Shown in pieces: positions 16,475 to 24,828 of a stretch of 64,000 bases of DNA; position 1 is the stretch's first letter, and each line of letters starts with the position of its first letter. Source of the DNA: Promicromonospora soli (GTDB lineage Bacteria; Actinomycetota; Actinomycetes; Actinomycetales; Cellulomonadaceae); assembly GCF_014653785.1 (NCBI RefSeq), contig NZ_BNAS01000004.1:128986-192985 (forward strand), in the 5' to 3' direction. The notes under the pieces were generated by a model. It saw nothing but the letters and a program-made list of their open reading frames with translations, ran no database searches and was not told where the DNA came from. Both the position numbers and the translations under genes were made by a program.

Positions 16475-19291
16475 TCAGCGCATCGCTTCGGCGTCGTCGT
16501 GATAGTCCCTGGCGACGGGCGGCATGTGGCCGTCCGTCCCCTCGGCGTACTGGTCCTCGGCCGCGTATGCCGCCTCGGCCGCACCGTCGTCGTCGGACGC
16601 CGCCTGGTCGAAGACCTGGGCGGGCTCGCCGCGGATGAGCGCGAGCGCGGACGGCAGCTCGTCGGCGGACACCAGCACGTCGCGCGCCTTGGAGCCCTCC
16701 GAGGGCCCGACGATCTCCCGGGACTCCAGGAGGTCCATGAGCCGCCCCGCCTTCGCGAAACCCACGCGAAGCTTGCGCTGCAGCATGGACGTGGACCCGA
16801 ACTGGGTGGTCACCACGAGCTCGGTGGCCTGCAGCAGCAGGTCGAGGTCGTCGCCGATGTCCTCGTCGACCTGCTTCTTGGCCGCGGCGGGCGCTGCGAC
16901 GTCCTCGCGGTAGATCGGCTTGAGCTGGCTCTTCACGTGCTCGACGACCTCGTGCACCTCGGACTCGGTGACCCAGGCGCCCTGGACGCGCATCGGCTTG
17001 GCCGCGCCCATCGGCAGGAACAGCGCGTCACCCTGGCCGATGAGCTTCTCGGCACCCGGCTGGTCCAGGACCACGCGCGAGTCCGCGAGCGAGGAGGTCG
17101 CGAACGCGAGCCGCGAGGGCACGTTCGCCTTGATGAGGCCGGTCACCACGTCGACGGACGGGCGCTGCGTCGCCAGCACGAGGTGGATGCCGGCGGCGCG
17201 TGCGAGCTGGGTGATGCGCTGGATCGAGGCCTCGACGTCGCGCGGGGCGACCATCATGAGGTCCGCCAGCTCGTCGACCACCACGAGCAGGTACGGGTAC
17301 GGCGCGATCTTGCGCTCGGAGCCCGGCTGCGGCTTGACCTTGCCTGCCCGCACCGCGGTGTTGAAGTCGTCGACGTGCTTGTAGCCGAACATCGCCAGGT
17401 CGTCGTACCGCGCGTCCATCTCGCGCACCACCCAGTCGAGGGCCTCGGCGGCCTTCTTGGGGCTGGTGATGATCGGCGTGATGAGGTGCGGGATGCCCTC
17501 GTAGATCGTGAGCTCGACGCGCTTGGGGTCCACCAGGATGAGGCGCACCTGCTCGGGCGTCGACCGCATGAGGATGGACGTGATCATCGAGTTGATGAAG
17601 CTCGACTTGCCCGCGCCGGTGGCTCCCGCCACGAGGATGTGCGGCATCTTTGCGAGGTTCGCGACCACGTAGCCGCCCTCGACGTCCTTGCCCACGCCCA
17701 TCACCATGGGGTGCTCGGTGCGCCGCGCGGCGCCGGAGCGCAGCACGTCGCCCAGCACGACGGTCTCGCGGTCGGAGTTCGGGATCTCGATGCCGATCGC
17801 GGACTTGCCGGGGATCGGTGACAGGATGCGCACGTCCGCGCTCGCCACCGCGTACGCGATGTTGTTGGACAGCGACGTGATGCGCTCGACCTTGGTCTTG
17901 GCGCCGACCTCGACCTCGTACCGGGTGACCGTCGGCCCGCGGCTGAAGCCGGTGACCTTCGCATCGACGCCGAACTGCTCGAACACGCCGGTCAGCGACT
18001 CGACCACCCGGTCGTTCGCGGCCGACCGCGCCTTGTGCGGCGGCCCCTGCACCAGCACGTCCTCGTCGGGCAGCAGGTAGACCGTGTCGCCCTCCAGCAT
18101 GGGCTGCACGCCCCGCGGGATCGGCGCGCCGGCCTGCGGCGGCTTGAGCCCGTCGGCGCCGGCCGGCTTCGCACGCTCGCCGTCGGGCCCGAGCACCCCG
18201 GGGCCGATGGCGGGAGCCCCCGTGACCTTGCCTGCGGACTCGCTGGTCGGGATGCGCTGCGTGGTGAGCTTGCCCGCCTTCGCGGCGCGCTCGGCGGCCT
18301 CCACCTCGGCGGCCTTCTCGAAGGCCTCGTCACCCACGAACCCGGCCAGGCGCTCCTTCTCGGCGGCGATCTCCTCCCTGGTGCGGCGCTTGCGTCGCTT
18401 CGTGGTCCCTGCCGCGCCGTCGTGCGGCGAGACGCCCTCGGCCAGGGCGAGCCCACCCTCGGTCGTGGCGGCGACAGGCTCGCGGTGGTTGCCGGTGAGC
18501 CGGTCGTACAGGCCGCGCAGGCGCGCCGGGATCCGGTGCACCGGCGTCGCGGTGACGATGAGGATGCCGAAGAACCCGGCCAGCACGTACAGCGGGATCG
18601 CGAACCACTGCGTCAGGCCGGTGACCACCGGGGTAGCGAAGAGGAACCCGATCACGCCGCCGGCGTCCTGCACCGGGGTGAAGCCGTCGGCGGGTGAGGG
18701 CAGGCCGGCGCTGATGTGCACCAGGGAGCAGGTGGCGACCACCAGGAAGCTGAGGCCGATCGCGACGCGGCCGTTCTGCTGGGCGCGCTCGGGGTGGCGC
18801 ATGACCCGGAAGGCGAGCCACATGAGCAGCACGGGCAGGGCCACACCTGCGACGCCGAACGTGCCCGCGACCACGGCGTGCACGCCGACGCCGAACGCGC
18901 CCTCGATGCCCCACCACTCACGCGCGGCGACGATCACCGCCACGGCGAGAAGTGCGAAGCCGACGCCGTCGCGCCGGTGGTCCGGTTCCAGTTCCTGCCC
19001 TCCCTGCTGTTCCACGTTCTGCGCGCCGCCCTCGGACGCGTCCGGCGTGGCGCGCGGCCCGGCGGCGCGGGTCGCGCCGCCGACGGCGTGTGCCATACCC
19101 ATCCACAGCCCGCGCAGCGCCCGGACCGGCCACGGTGGGCGGGACGGTGCGGACGCAGCCTTGGGAGCCGGGCGGGTAGTCCCCCGGCGCTGAGTCGATC
19201 GCTTCGACGCTGCGGCCTTGGGCTTGGCGCTCTTCGCGCCCTGCCCGGAGCCCTTCCCGGAGCCTCGCCGGGCCGACGTGCGGGTCGCCAT
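16475..19291 (-). CDS. ftsK: DNA translocase FtsK/SpoIIIE
   Basis: Septum-anchored motor that pumps chromosome termini through the closing division site. It has 938 residues. The N-terminal region is basic and low complexity (about 1-60), then four transmembrane spans (about 115-245), a Lys/Arg/Glu-rich linker and the motor. The motor has Walker A GATGAGKSS near 553-561, VDPKRVELTIYEGIPHL and the Walker B region YLLVVVDELADLMM. The C-terminal gamma winged helix (TTQFGSTSMLQRKLRVGFAKAGRLMDLLES) reads KOPS/SRS sequences. The start MATRTSARR fits the positively charged lead. Confidence 0.96.
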   Translation of the reverse strand: MATRTSARRGSGKGSGQGAKSAKPKAAASKRSTQRRGTTRPAPKAASAPSRPPWPVRALRGLWMGMAHAVGGATRAAGPRATPDASEGGAQNVEQQGGQELEPDHRRDGVGFALLAVAVIVAAREWWGIEGAFGVGVHAVVAGTFGVAGVALPVLLMWLAFRVMRHPERAQQNGRVAIGLSFLVVATCSLVHISAGLPSPADGFTPVQDAGGVIGFLFATPVVTGLTQWFAIPLYVLAGFFGILIVTATPVHRIPARLRGLYDRLTGNHREPVAATTEGGLALAEGVSPHDGAAGTTKRRKRRTREEIAAEKERLAGFVGDEAFEKAAEVEAAERAAKAGKLTTQRIPTSESAGKVTGAPAIGPGVLGPDGERAKPAGADGLKPPQAGAPIPRGVQPMLEGDTVYLLPDEDVLVQGPPHKARSAANDRVVESLTGVFEQFGVDAKVTGFSRGPTVTRYEVEVGAKTKVERITSLSNNIAYAVASADVRILSPIPGKSAIGIEIPNSDRETVVLGDVLRSGAARRTEHPMVMGVGKDVEGGYVVANLAKMPHILVAGATGAGKSSFINSMITSILMRSTPEQVRLILVDPKRVELTIYEGIPHLITPIITSPKKAAEALDWVVREMDARYDDLAMFGYKHVDDFNTAVRAGKVKPQPGSERKIAPYPYLLVVVDELADLMMVAPRDVEASIQRITQLARAAGIHLVLATQRPSVDVVTGLIKANVPSRLAFATSSLADSRVVLDQPGAEKLIGQGDALFLPMGAAKPMRVQGAWVTESEVHEVVEHVKSQLKPIYREDVAAPAAAKKQVDEDIGDDLDLLLQATELVVTTQFGSTSMLQRKLRVGFAKAGRLMDLLESREIVGPSEGSKARDVLVSADELPSALALIRGEPAQVFDQAASDDDGAAEAAYAAEDQYAEGTDGHMPPVARDYHDDAEAMR

Positions 19292-19307
19292 GATGTCGCC
19301 ACCGTAA

Positions 19308-19369
19308 CCGGGGACGACGGCCCGGCCCAGGACCCCTCGCGGTGTGTCCCGGACCGGGCCGTTGTCCGG
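19308..19369 (-). terminator. Hairpin downstream of the 19.4-kb membrane gene
   Basis: Arms 19308-19325 and 19354-19369 (…ACGGCCCGG / CCGGGCCGT…) pair with one bulge and one G-U over a 28-nt loop. It lies between the membrane gene and ftsK, both on the minus strand, so it probably stops read-through into ftsK. Confidence 0.5.
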
Positions 19370-19384
19370 TTTGTGCGGCTCCGT

Positions 19385-19795
19385 TCACGTCAGGAGCAGG
19401 CCCACGGCCAGCGTCACCACGCCCGCACCCAGGACCACCGCGCCGACGGGAAGCAGCACCACAGCGCGGTTGGGCGACGTGCGCCCCGCCCCCATGGCGG
19501 AGAAGAAGAACCCTGCCGGCATCAGGATCGCCGCGCACAGCACACCGGTGGCAGCGAGCCAGTGTGCGAAACCGGTCAGGTTCGTAGCCTCCGCCAGCAG
19601 GACGCAGAGCAGGCCAAGGATCACCAGCACGCCCGCGTGGGCGTGGCCGGCCCGGTAGAAGCTCTTCTGCAGGTCGGTGGTGGCCACCCTGCCCCTGAGG
19701 ACCTTGAGCATGAAGAGCCCACCGGACTCGATCCCGACGATGGTCAGCAGCACGATGCCCGCGGTGATGCGGGCCGGGTCCGAGAGTTCGAGCAC
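19385..19795 (-). CDS. Small four-helix membrane protein, function unknown
   Basis: It has 136 residues with four predicted transmembrane helices, roughly 10-30, 48-70, 75-97 and 110-134. There are charged loops VLRGRVATTDLQKSFYRAGHAHAG and GRTSPNRA. The histidines in the loop/helix (GHAHAGV) are notable and could be functional. The GTG start has GGAGG six bases upstream. It is divergent from a TetR regulator with a 25-bp palindrome between them, so it is the likely target of that regulator. I do not recognise a named family. Confidence 0.75.
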   Translation of the reverse strand: MLELSDPARITAGIVLLTIVGIESGGLFMLKVLRGRVATTDLQKSFYRAGHAHAGVLVILGLLCVLLAEATNLTGFAHWLAATGVLCAAILMPAGFFFSAMGAGRTSPNRAVVLLPVGAVVLGAGVVTLAVGLLLT

Positions 19796-19825
19796 GACGT
19801 CCTCCAGTGCGGCTTGGTCGTTCGC

Positions 19826-19850
19826 TGTTTCATAACAGTGTTATCAAACA
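19826..19850. promoter_or_regulatory. 25-bp palindromic operator for the adjacent TetR regulator
   Basis: Structure TGTTT-N-ATAACA-N-TGTTAT-N-AAACA: every defined base pairs with its partner. It sits in an AT-rich 94-bp gap between the divergent membrane gene and tetR gene, 30 nt upstream of the membrane-gene start and just upstream of the tetR -35 region. The placement predicts co-regulation and autoregulation. Confidence 0.8.
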
Positions 19851-19877
19851 ACGTTCGCAAACTGGCGTCAAGGCTTC

Positions 19878-19883
19878 TAGACT
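19878..19883 (+). promoter_or_regulatory. -10 box of the TetR gene (leaderless)
   Basis: TAGACT six bases before the ATG at 19890; no Shine-Dalgarno sequence. Confidence 0.45.
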
Positions 19884-19889
19884 CGCGGC

Positions 19890-20492
19890 ATGGCTCGACC
19901 TCGACTGCACGACGACGCCCTGCGCACCCAGCTGCTCGAGGTCACCTCCCAGGTGATCTCGGCCGACGGCGAGGGCGCCGTCACGGTGCGCAAGGTCGCC
20001 GCCGATGCCGGGACCAGCGCCTCCGCGGTCTACGCCCTGTTCGGCTCCCGGGAGGCGCTGGTCGAGGCGGTCAGCGACGAGGGGTTCCGGCGGTTCGCTG
20101 AGCACCTCGCCGCCGTCGGGCAGAGCGACGACCCGGCGGCGGACCTGCGCGAGCTCGGCCTCGCCTACCGGAAGTTCGCCCTGGCAGACCCGCACTTCTA
20201 CCGCGTCATGTTCTACCGCGCGGTGCCGCCCTCGGACGGCGGCCCGGCGGACGGCGACTCACGGTCCGCCATCGACCGCCCTACCTTCCGCGTGCTGCAC
20301 GACGCCGTCGCCCGGGCGCTCGACGGCGCGCCGCCCGAGCAGGTGCTGGGCGCTGCCGTCGGGCTGTGGGGGCTGGTGCACGGACTCGTGTCCCTCGAGC
20401 TCGCCGGACTGCTGCCGGGCGACGAGAGCGCACGCGAGGCCGCCTTCGTTCACGCAGCCCGGGCGGTGGGGCCCGCGCTGCTGAGCCATTGA
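19890..20492 (+). CDS. TetR/AcrR family transcriptional regulator
   Basis: 200 residues. The N-terminal helix-turn-helix (about 10-55) reads LRTQLLEVTSQVISADGEGAVTVRKVAADAGTSASAVYALFGSREALVEAV. The C-terminal ligand domain has the WHG-like pattern (LWGLVHGLVSLELAGLLP) of the TetR_C_13/WHG subgroup. It is probably a repressor of itself and of the divergent membrane gene through the palindrome at 19826-19850. The ligand is unknown. Its 3' end overlaps the opposing frameshifted gene by 43 bases. Confidence 0.9.
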   Translation: MARPRLHDDALRTQLLEVTSQVISADGEGAVTVRKVAADAGTSASAVYALFGSREALVEAVSDEGFRRFAEHLAAVGQSDDPAADLRELGLAYRKFALADPHFYRVMFYRAVPPSDGGPADGDSRSAIDRPTFRVLHDAVARALDGAPPEQVLGAAVGLWGLVHGLVSLELAGLLPGDESAREAAFVHAARAVGPALLSH

Positions 20493-20924
20493 CGCTGGGC
20501 GAAGTGGATCTCACGGACGATCTCGATCCAGCCCCACAGGGCCAGGGCCATCGCGACGAGGACGGCGCCCTCCACGACGGGCACGAGCATCGGGTCGGCG
20601 ATGTCCGCCACGACGAACGCGACGGTGTAGACGGACACGCTGCTCGCCACGAGGGTCCACCGCGACCGCGAACTGCCGGCTCCGCCAGAGCCAGACACAG
20701 CCGACGACTCCCGCGGCGACCTGGACCAGCGTCAGAGGCATCTCGGTGAGCGACACGGCCGCGGGCGCCGGCACTCCAGACCCCTGCGTCGCGGACCGGA
20801 GCGCGACGACGAACGCGATCACCTGCAGCGCCATGACGACGCACGCCAGGACGATCACGGCCGTGGCGCCGCGGGGAGCCCTGAGCGGCGGGGCGGGCAC
20901 CGGCCGGTACTCGTGCTGGGACAT
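20450..20924 (-). pseudogene. Frameshifted DUF4328-like membrane protein gene
   Basis: The start MSQHEYRPVPAPPLRAP is well supported (GAGGAGG five bases upstream). The first frame codes two hydrophobic spans up to WLWRSRQFAVA, then turns into Arg-rich nonsense and stops at 20511. Moving by one base near 20655-20666 (within GCGGTCGCGGTGG read on the minus strand) restores WTLVASSVSVYTVAFVVADIADP. The protein then ends properly with GWIEIVREIHFAQ and stops at 20450. The restored product is about 157 residues, and its ending resembles the intact gene at 22086-22916 (IRIVREI). It is either a recent one-base insertion, a sequencing error or, less likely, programmed slippage. Confidence 0.75.
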
Positions 20925-21001
20925 CTGAGCCTCCTCGGGTCGGGCAGGTGCCGCACCTGCCCGGCGAGTGGACCACCCCGGCGCGGGGAGGGGTCCCGGC
21001 G

Positions 21002-22012
21002 TCAGGATGCCGCGCGCCACGCCTCGACGTCGGCCAGGTAGGCCGTCACCCGCTCCGGGGGCAGGAACGAACCGCGGAACGACGCCGCCGCGAGCGCGGC
21101 CCGCTGGTCACGGGTGAGGCCGAAGGCCGCGGTGACGGCGTCGTCGACGTCGTCCACGTAGGCACCGAAGTACGGCGGGTCGTCGGAGTTGATGCTCACG
21201 AGCATGCCCGCCTCGATCATCGCGGGCAGCGGGTGCTGCGCGAGGGTGGGGACCGCGCGCAGCCGCACATTGGACACGGGGCACACGGTGAACGGCACCT
21301 GCTGTGCCACGACGCGCGCGACGAGCTCAGGGTCCTGGACCACGGCGATGCCGTGGTCGATCCGTTCGGCGTGCAGCAGGTCGAGCGCGTCCCGGACGTT
21401 AGACGCCGGGCCCTCCTCGCCCGCGTGTGCGGTGCGGCGCAGCCCGGCCGCCTCGGCGCGCGCGAAGACGTCCTCGAACAGCCCTGCGGGGTAGCCGATC
21501 TCCGCGTTGTCCAGCCCCACGCCGACGATGGGCGCGCCCATCGCGAGGAGCCGCTCCAGGACGTCGAGCGCGTCCGCGCTGGCCCGGTTGCGGTGGAACG
21601 CGGCGATGAGCAGGGTCGAGATGCCGAAGTCGGCCTCGCTACGCTCCAGGACGCCGGCGATGCCGCTGACCACGGCGTCCAGCGGCACGCCACGAACGAG
21701 GTGCGCCTGCGGGTCGAAGCTGATCTCAGCGTGCCGGACCCCGGCCGCCGCCGCCCTGGTCAGGTAGGCGCTCGTCAGGTCCGCGAAGTCGGCCTCCGTG
21801 CGGAGCACCGCCATGCCCGCGGTGTACAGGTCGATGAAGGACTGCAGGTTCTCGAACTCGTACGCGGCACGCAGGCTCGCCGGGTCGGGGTACGGCAGCC
21901 CGACGCCGTTGCGGGCCGCCAGCTCGAACGCCAGGTCCGGTTCCAGCGTGCCCTCGATGTGCACGTGCAGCTCTGCTCGGGGCGGGCGGGACGACGGCGC
22001 GACAGTGGTCAT
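21002..22012 (-). CDS. add: Adenine/adenosine deaminase family hydrolase
   Basis: Zinc-dependent purine deaminase of 336 residues. Metal and catalytic motifs are LHVHIEGTLE (two His), HAGEE (His, Glu), DHG and SDDPP (Asp-Asp). The N-terminal IEGTLEPDLAF, the YEFENLQSFIDLYTAGM segment and the CPVSNVRLR loop match the adenine-deaminase-type subgroup better than classical adenosine deaminase, which has HLDG. The true substrate may therefore be adenine. The ATG is preceded by TACTCT six bases upstream and has no ribosome binding site. It is flanked on both sides by DUF4328-like membrane genes on the same strand. Confidence 0.88.
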   Translation of the reverse strand: MTTVAPSSRPPRAELHVHIEGTLEPDLAFELAARNGVGLPYPDPASLRAAYEFENLQSFIDLYTAGMAVLRTEADFADLTSAYLTRAAAAGVRHAEISFDPQAHLVRGVPLDAVVSGIAGVLERSEADFGISTLLIAAFHRNRASADALDVLERLLAMGAPIVGVGLDNAEIGYPAGLFEDVFARAEAAGLRRTAHAGEEGPASNVRDALDLLHAERIDHGIAVVQDPELVARVVAQQVPFTVCPVSNVRLRAVPTLAQHPLPAMIEAGMLVSINSDDPPYFGAYVDDVDDAVTAAFGLTRDQRAALAAASFRGSFLPPERVTAYLADVEAWRAAS

Positions 22013-22018
22013 GGCGGC

Positions 22019-22024
22019 AGAGTA
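22019..22024 (-). promoter_or_regulatory. -10 box of the deaminase gene (leaderless)
   Basis: TACTCT on the minus strand, six bases before the ATG. Confidence 0.4.
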
Positions 22025-22050
22025 CGTCCCCGCCGGCCCTGCCTCGGTCA

Positions 22051-22099
22051 GCCGAGGTCGGTTCGATCGGCCGAGTCCGGTTCGATCAGCCGAGACCGG
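22051..22099 (+). repeat. 19-bp tandem repeat, about 2.6 copies
   Basis: GCCGAGNYCGGTTCGATC units start at 22051, 22070 and 22089 (the last partial). The array runs through the stop codon of the DUF4328 gene into the deaminase upstream region. Units differ by one or two bases. Confidence 0.6.
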
Positions 22100-22916
22100 C
22101 GAGCTTTTCCTGCCCTCTCGTGATCTCGCGGACGATCCGGATCCACTGCACGAACGCGAACAGCAGAGTGAGCGCGGCCGCGGACCGCACGAGCACTTCC
22201 AGGTCGGCCGACGACGGGCTGTAGGCGGACAGGCCGAACAGCAGCCAGCAGGTCCACCACAGGCCGAGGCGAGACCGGCGTTCGCCGGCGGGCACCACGG
22301 CGTTCCGGATGTCCCGCACAACCTGGTAGGGGAACCAGAGGAAGACGACGGGAACCCACCACCCGAGCCAGGTCCAGGCCGGCCTGCGGGCGAACCGCGC
22401 CGCGGGGTTCGCCGTCTCTGCGAACTTGCGGCTGGCCTGTAGCCACGGGCAGACGACGAGGAAGGCGGCGACAAGGAACACGCCCGTCAGGGTGACGCCG
22501 CTGGGGTCGAGCCAGGAGCCCGCGCCCAGCCCGCCCTGGTCCTCGGCCCTGTCCGCGGTGACGAGCAGGATCGCCAGCTCGGCCAGCTCGACGAACAGCA
22601 GACAGCAGGCAACCACCATCGCCGCGGCGGCCAGCCCGGCCGGCGGCTCCGGCAGGGGCTTGCGGGCCTGGTAGCGGGGCTGCGGCGGGTAGATCTCCGC
22701 CGGCTGCGGGCTGCCCTGCCCGAAGTCCTGGCCCGCGTACTGCTCGGGATACGGCGACTCGGGGTACGGCTGCTCGGGGTACGGCGACTGCGGGTACGCG
22801 GACTGCGGATGCGCCAGGCTGCCCAGCGGCTCCGGGTACGGCTGCTGGCCCTGTTGCGGGCCGGGCCTGCCCCAGGGGGCGGCGCCGTTCTGATTGGGAA
22901 TGCGCGGGTCGGACAT
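22086..22916 (-). CDS. DUF4328 domain membrane protein with proline-rich N-terminus
   Basis: 276 residues. The first 85 are Pro/Tyr/Gln-rich and repetitive (SPYPEQPYPESPYPEQ). The rest has five or six hydrophobic spans, with DUF4328 hallmarks WLQASRKFAE, PAWTWLGWWVPVVFLWFPYQVVRDI and the final FVQWIRIVREI. The ATG at 22916 begins MSDPRIPNQNG. The cytosolic Pro-rich arm is typical of actinobacterial proteins that partner with membrane or cell-division complexes, but no function is known. Its C-terminal motif is shared with the frameshifted gene at 20450. Confidence 0.8.
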   Translation of the reverse strand: MSDPRIPNQNGAAPWGRPGPQQGQQPYPEPLGSLAHPQSAYPQSPYPEQPYPESPYPEQYAGQDFGQGSPQPAEIYPPQPRYQARKPLPEPPAGLAAAAMVVACCLLFVELAELAILLVTADRAEDQGGLGAGSWLDPSGVTLTGVFLVAAFLVVCPWLQASRKFAETANPAARFARRPAWTWLGWWVPVVFLWFPYQVVRDIRNAVVPAGERRSRLGLWWTCWLLFGLSAYSPSSADLEVLVRSAAALTLLFAFVQWIRIVREITRGQEKLAGLG

Positions 22917-23042
22917 TCGGCCTCCGGTGTGTTGCGGACACCGTACTCACATCGGTAGGTCCCGAATACCACTTGTGGGTGAAACCGAGTACCTGTTTCT
23001 GAAGACCTGCCTGGGTCAGCGGGGATCTTGCGCCCGGAAACG

Positions 23043-23080
23043 CCGCTGCGCCCCCTCCGACCGGAGGCGGGGCGCAGCGG
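23043..23080 (-). terminator. Strong terminator hairpin downstream of rnj
   Basis: CCGCTGCGCCCC (23043-23054) pairs with GGGGCGCAGCGG (23069-23080), continued inward by CTCC/GGAG around a GACC loop with one bulge. It lies 29 nt after the rnj stop on the minus strand. Confidence 0.7.
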
Positions 23081-23108
23081 AGTACTCAGGAGCCGTCGGC
23101 CCGGAGCC

Positions 23109-24794
23109 TTACGCCTCCACGACCACCGGGACGATCATCGGCTTGCGGCGCAGGCGCGTCGCCACGTACCGCCCGATGGTGCGGCGCATGATCTGCTGCA
23201 GCTGGTGGGTGTCGGTCGCCCCGCCCGCTATCGCGTTCTCGAGCGCCGCGGTGACCTCCGGCATGACCTTGTCGAACACCGAGGCGTCCTCGGCCATGCC
23301 GCGCGCCAGCACCTGCGGGGGCGCGAGCACCTTGCCGGTGGCGGTGTCGATGACGGCGAAGACGGACACGAAGCCCTCCTCGCCCAGGATCACGCGGTCC
23401 TTGAGCTCGGCCTCGGTGATCTCGCCGACCGACGAGCCGTCCACGTACACGTACCCGCACGGCACGGCGCCGACCACTGAGGCCTTGCCGTCCACCAGGT
23501 CGACCACCACGCCGTCCTCGGCGAGCACCACGCGGTCGGCCGGCACGCCGGTCCTGACCGCGAGCGCCCCGTTGGCAACGAGGTGGCGCACCTCGCCGTG
23601 CACCGGCATGACGTTCTTGGGCTTGAGGATGTTGTAGCAGTACATGAGCTCGCCGGCAGAGGCGTGCCCGGAGACGTGGACCTTCGCGTTGCCGCCGTGC
23701 ACCACACGCGCGCCGAGGCGGGTGAGCCCGTTGATGATGCGGAAGACGGCGTTCTCGTTGCCCGGGATGAGCGACGACGCGAGGATCACGGTGTCGCCGT
23801 ACTCGACCTGCACCTTGTGGTCGCCGTTGGCCATGCGCGACAGCGCCGCCATCGGCTCACCCTGAGAGCCCGTGGACATGTAGACGATCCGGTCGTCGGG
23901 CAGCGAGTCGGCCTTCTTCATGTCGATCAGCACGCCAGGCGGCACGTCGAGGTAGCCGAGGTCGGCGGCGATGCCCATGTTGCGCACCATGGAGCGACCC
24001 ACGAGGGCGACACGGCGACCGTGGGCGTGCGCGGCGTTGAGCACCTGCTGCACGCGGTGCACGTGCGACGAGAACGACGCGACGATGATCCGCTTGTCCG
24101 CCTGCGCGAACACGCTGTCGAGCACGGGCCCGATCTCGGCCTCCGGCGTCACGAAGCCCGGCACCTCTGCGTTGGTGGAGTCCACCATGAAGAGGTCCAC
24201 GCCCTTCTCGCCGAGGCGGGCGAAGGCGCGCAGGTCGGTGATGCGGCCGTCGAGCGGCAGCTGGTCCATCTTGAAGTCGCCGGTGTGCAGCACGGTGCCG
24301 GCGGCGGTGGTGACCGCCACGGCGAGCGCGTCCGGGATGGAGTGGTTGACCGCGACGAACTCGCAGTCGAAGATGCCCAGCTTCTCGCGCTGCCCTTCCC
24401 TCACCTCGAGGGTGTAGGGCTTGATGCGGTGCTCCTTGAGCTTCGCCTCGATGAACGCGAGCGTCAGGCGCGAGCCGACCAGCGGGATGTCGTTGCGGAG
24501 CCGCAGCAGGTACGGCACGGCGCCGATGTGGTCCTCGTGGCCGTGCGTCAGCACGATCGCCTCGATGTCGCCGAGGCGGTCCTTGATGTAGTCGAAGTCC
24601 GGCAGGATCAGGTCCACGCCGGGCTGGTTGTCCTCGGGGAACAACACGCCGCAGTCGATGATGAGCAGCTTTCCGGCATGCTCCAGGACCGCCATGTTGC
24701 GTCCCACCTCGCCCAGGCCGCCGAGGGCGACCACACGCAGGCCGCCTTCAGGCAGCACTGGGGGCAGGGACAGTTCAGGGTGAGGATGACTCAC
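23109..24794 (-). CDS. rnj: Ribonuclease J
   Basis: Metallo-beta-lactamase/beta-CASP ribonuclease with 5'-3' exo- and endonuclease activity in mRNA and rRNA processing. It has 561 residues from GTG 24794. The zinc motif HGHEDH is at 84-89, with later motifs VNHSIPDALAV, HTGDFK and GHASAGEL, and a C-terminal RNase J domain (DGKASVVGAVPCGYVYVDGSSVG). The GTG has GGAGG just upstream; a TTG 24 bases further up (MERGLGGH) is less likely. It forms an operon with dapA, 34 bases upstream, as in M. tuberculosis (Rv2752c-Rv2753c). Confidence 0.96.
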   Translation of the reverse strand: MSHPHPELSLPPVLPEGGLRVVALGGLGEVGRNMAVLEHAGKLLIIDCGVLFPEDNQPGVDLILPDFDYIKDRLGDIEAIVLTHGHEDHIGAVPYLLRLRNDIPLVGSRLTLAFIEAKLKEHRIKPYTLEVREGQREKLGIFDCEFVAVNHSIPDALAVAVTTAAGTVLHTGDFKMDQLPLDGRITDLRAFARLGEKGVDLFMVDSTNAEVPGFVTPEAEIGPVLDSVFAQADKRIIVASFSSHVHRVQQVLNAAHAHGRRVALVGRSMVRNMGIAADLGYLDVPPGVLIDMKKADSLPDDRIVYMSTGSQGEPMAALSRMANGDHKVQVEYGDTVILASSLIPGNENAVFRIINGLTRLGARVVHGGNAKVHVSGHASAGELMYCYNILKPKNVMPVHGEVRHLVANGALAVRTGVPADRVVLAEDGVVVDLVDGKASVVGAVPCGYVYVDGSSVGEITEAELKDRVILGEEGFVSVFAVIDTATGKVLAPPQVLARGMAEDASVFDKVMPEVTAALENAIAGGATDTHQLQQIMRRTIGRYVATRLRRKPMIVPVVVEA

Positions 24795-24828
24795 GTGGCC
24801 TCCAAGGCCTCGTTCCAACAGAAAAGTT

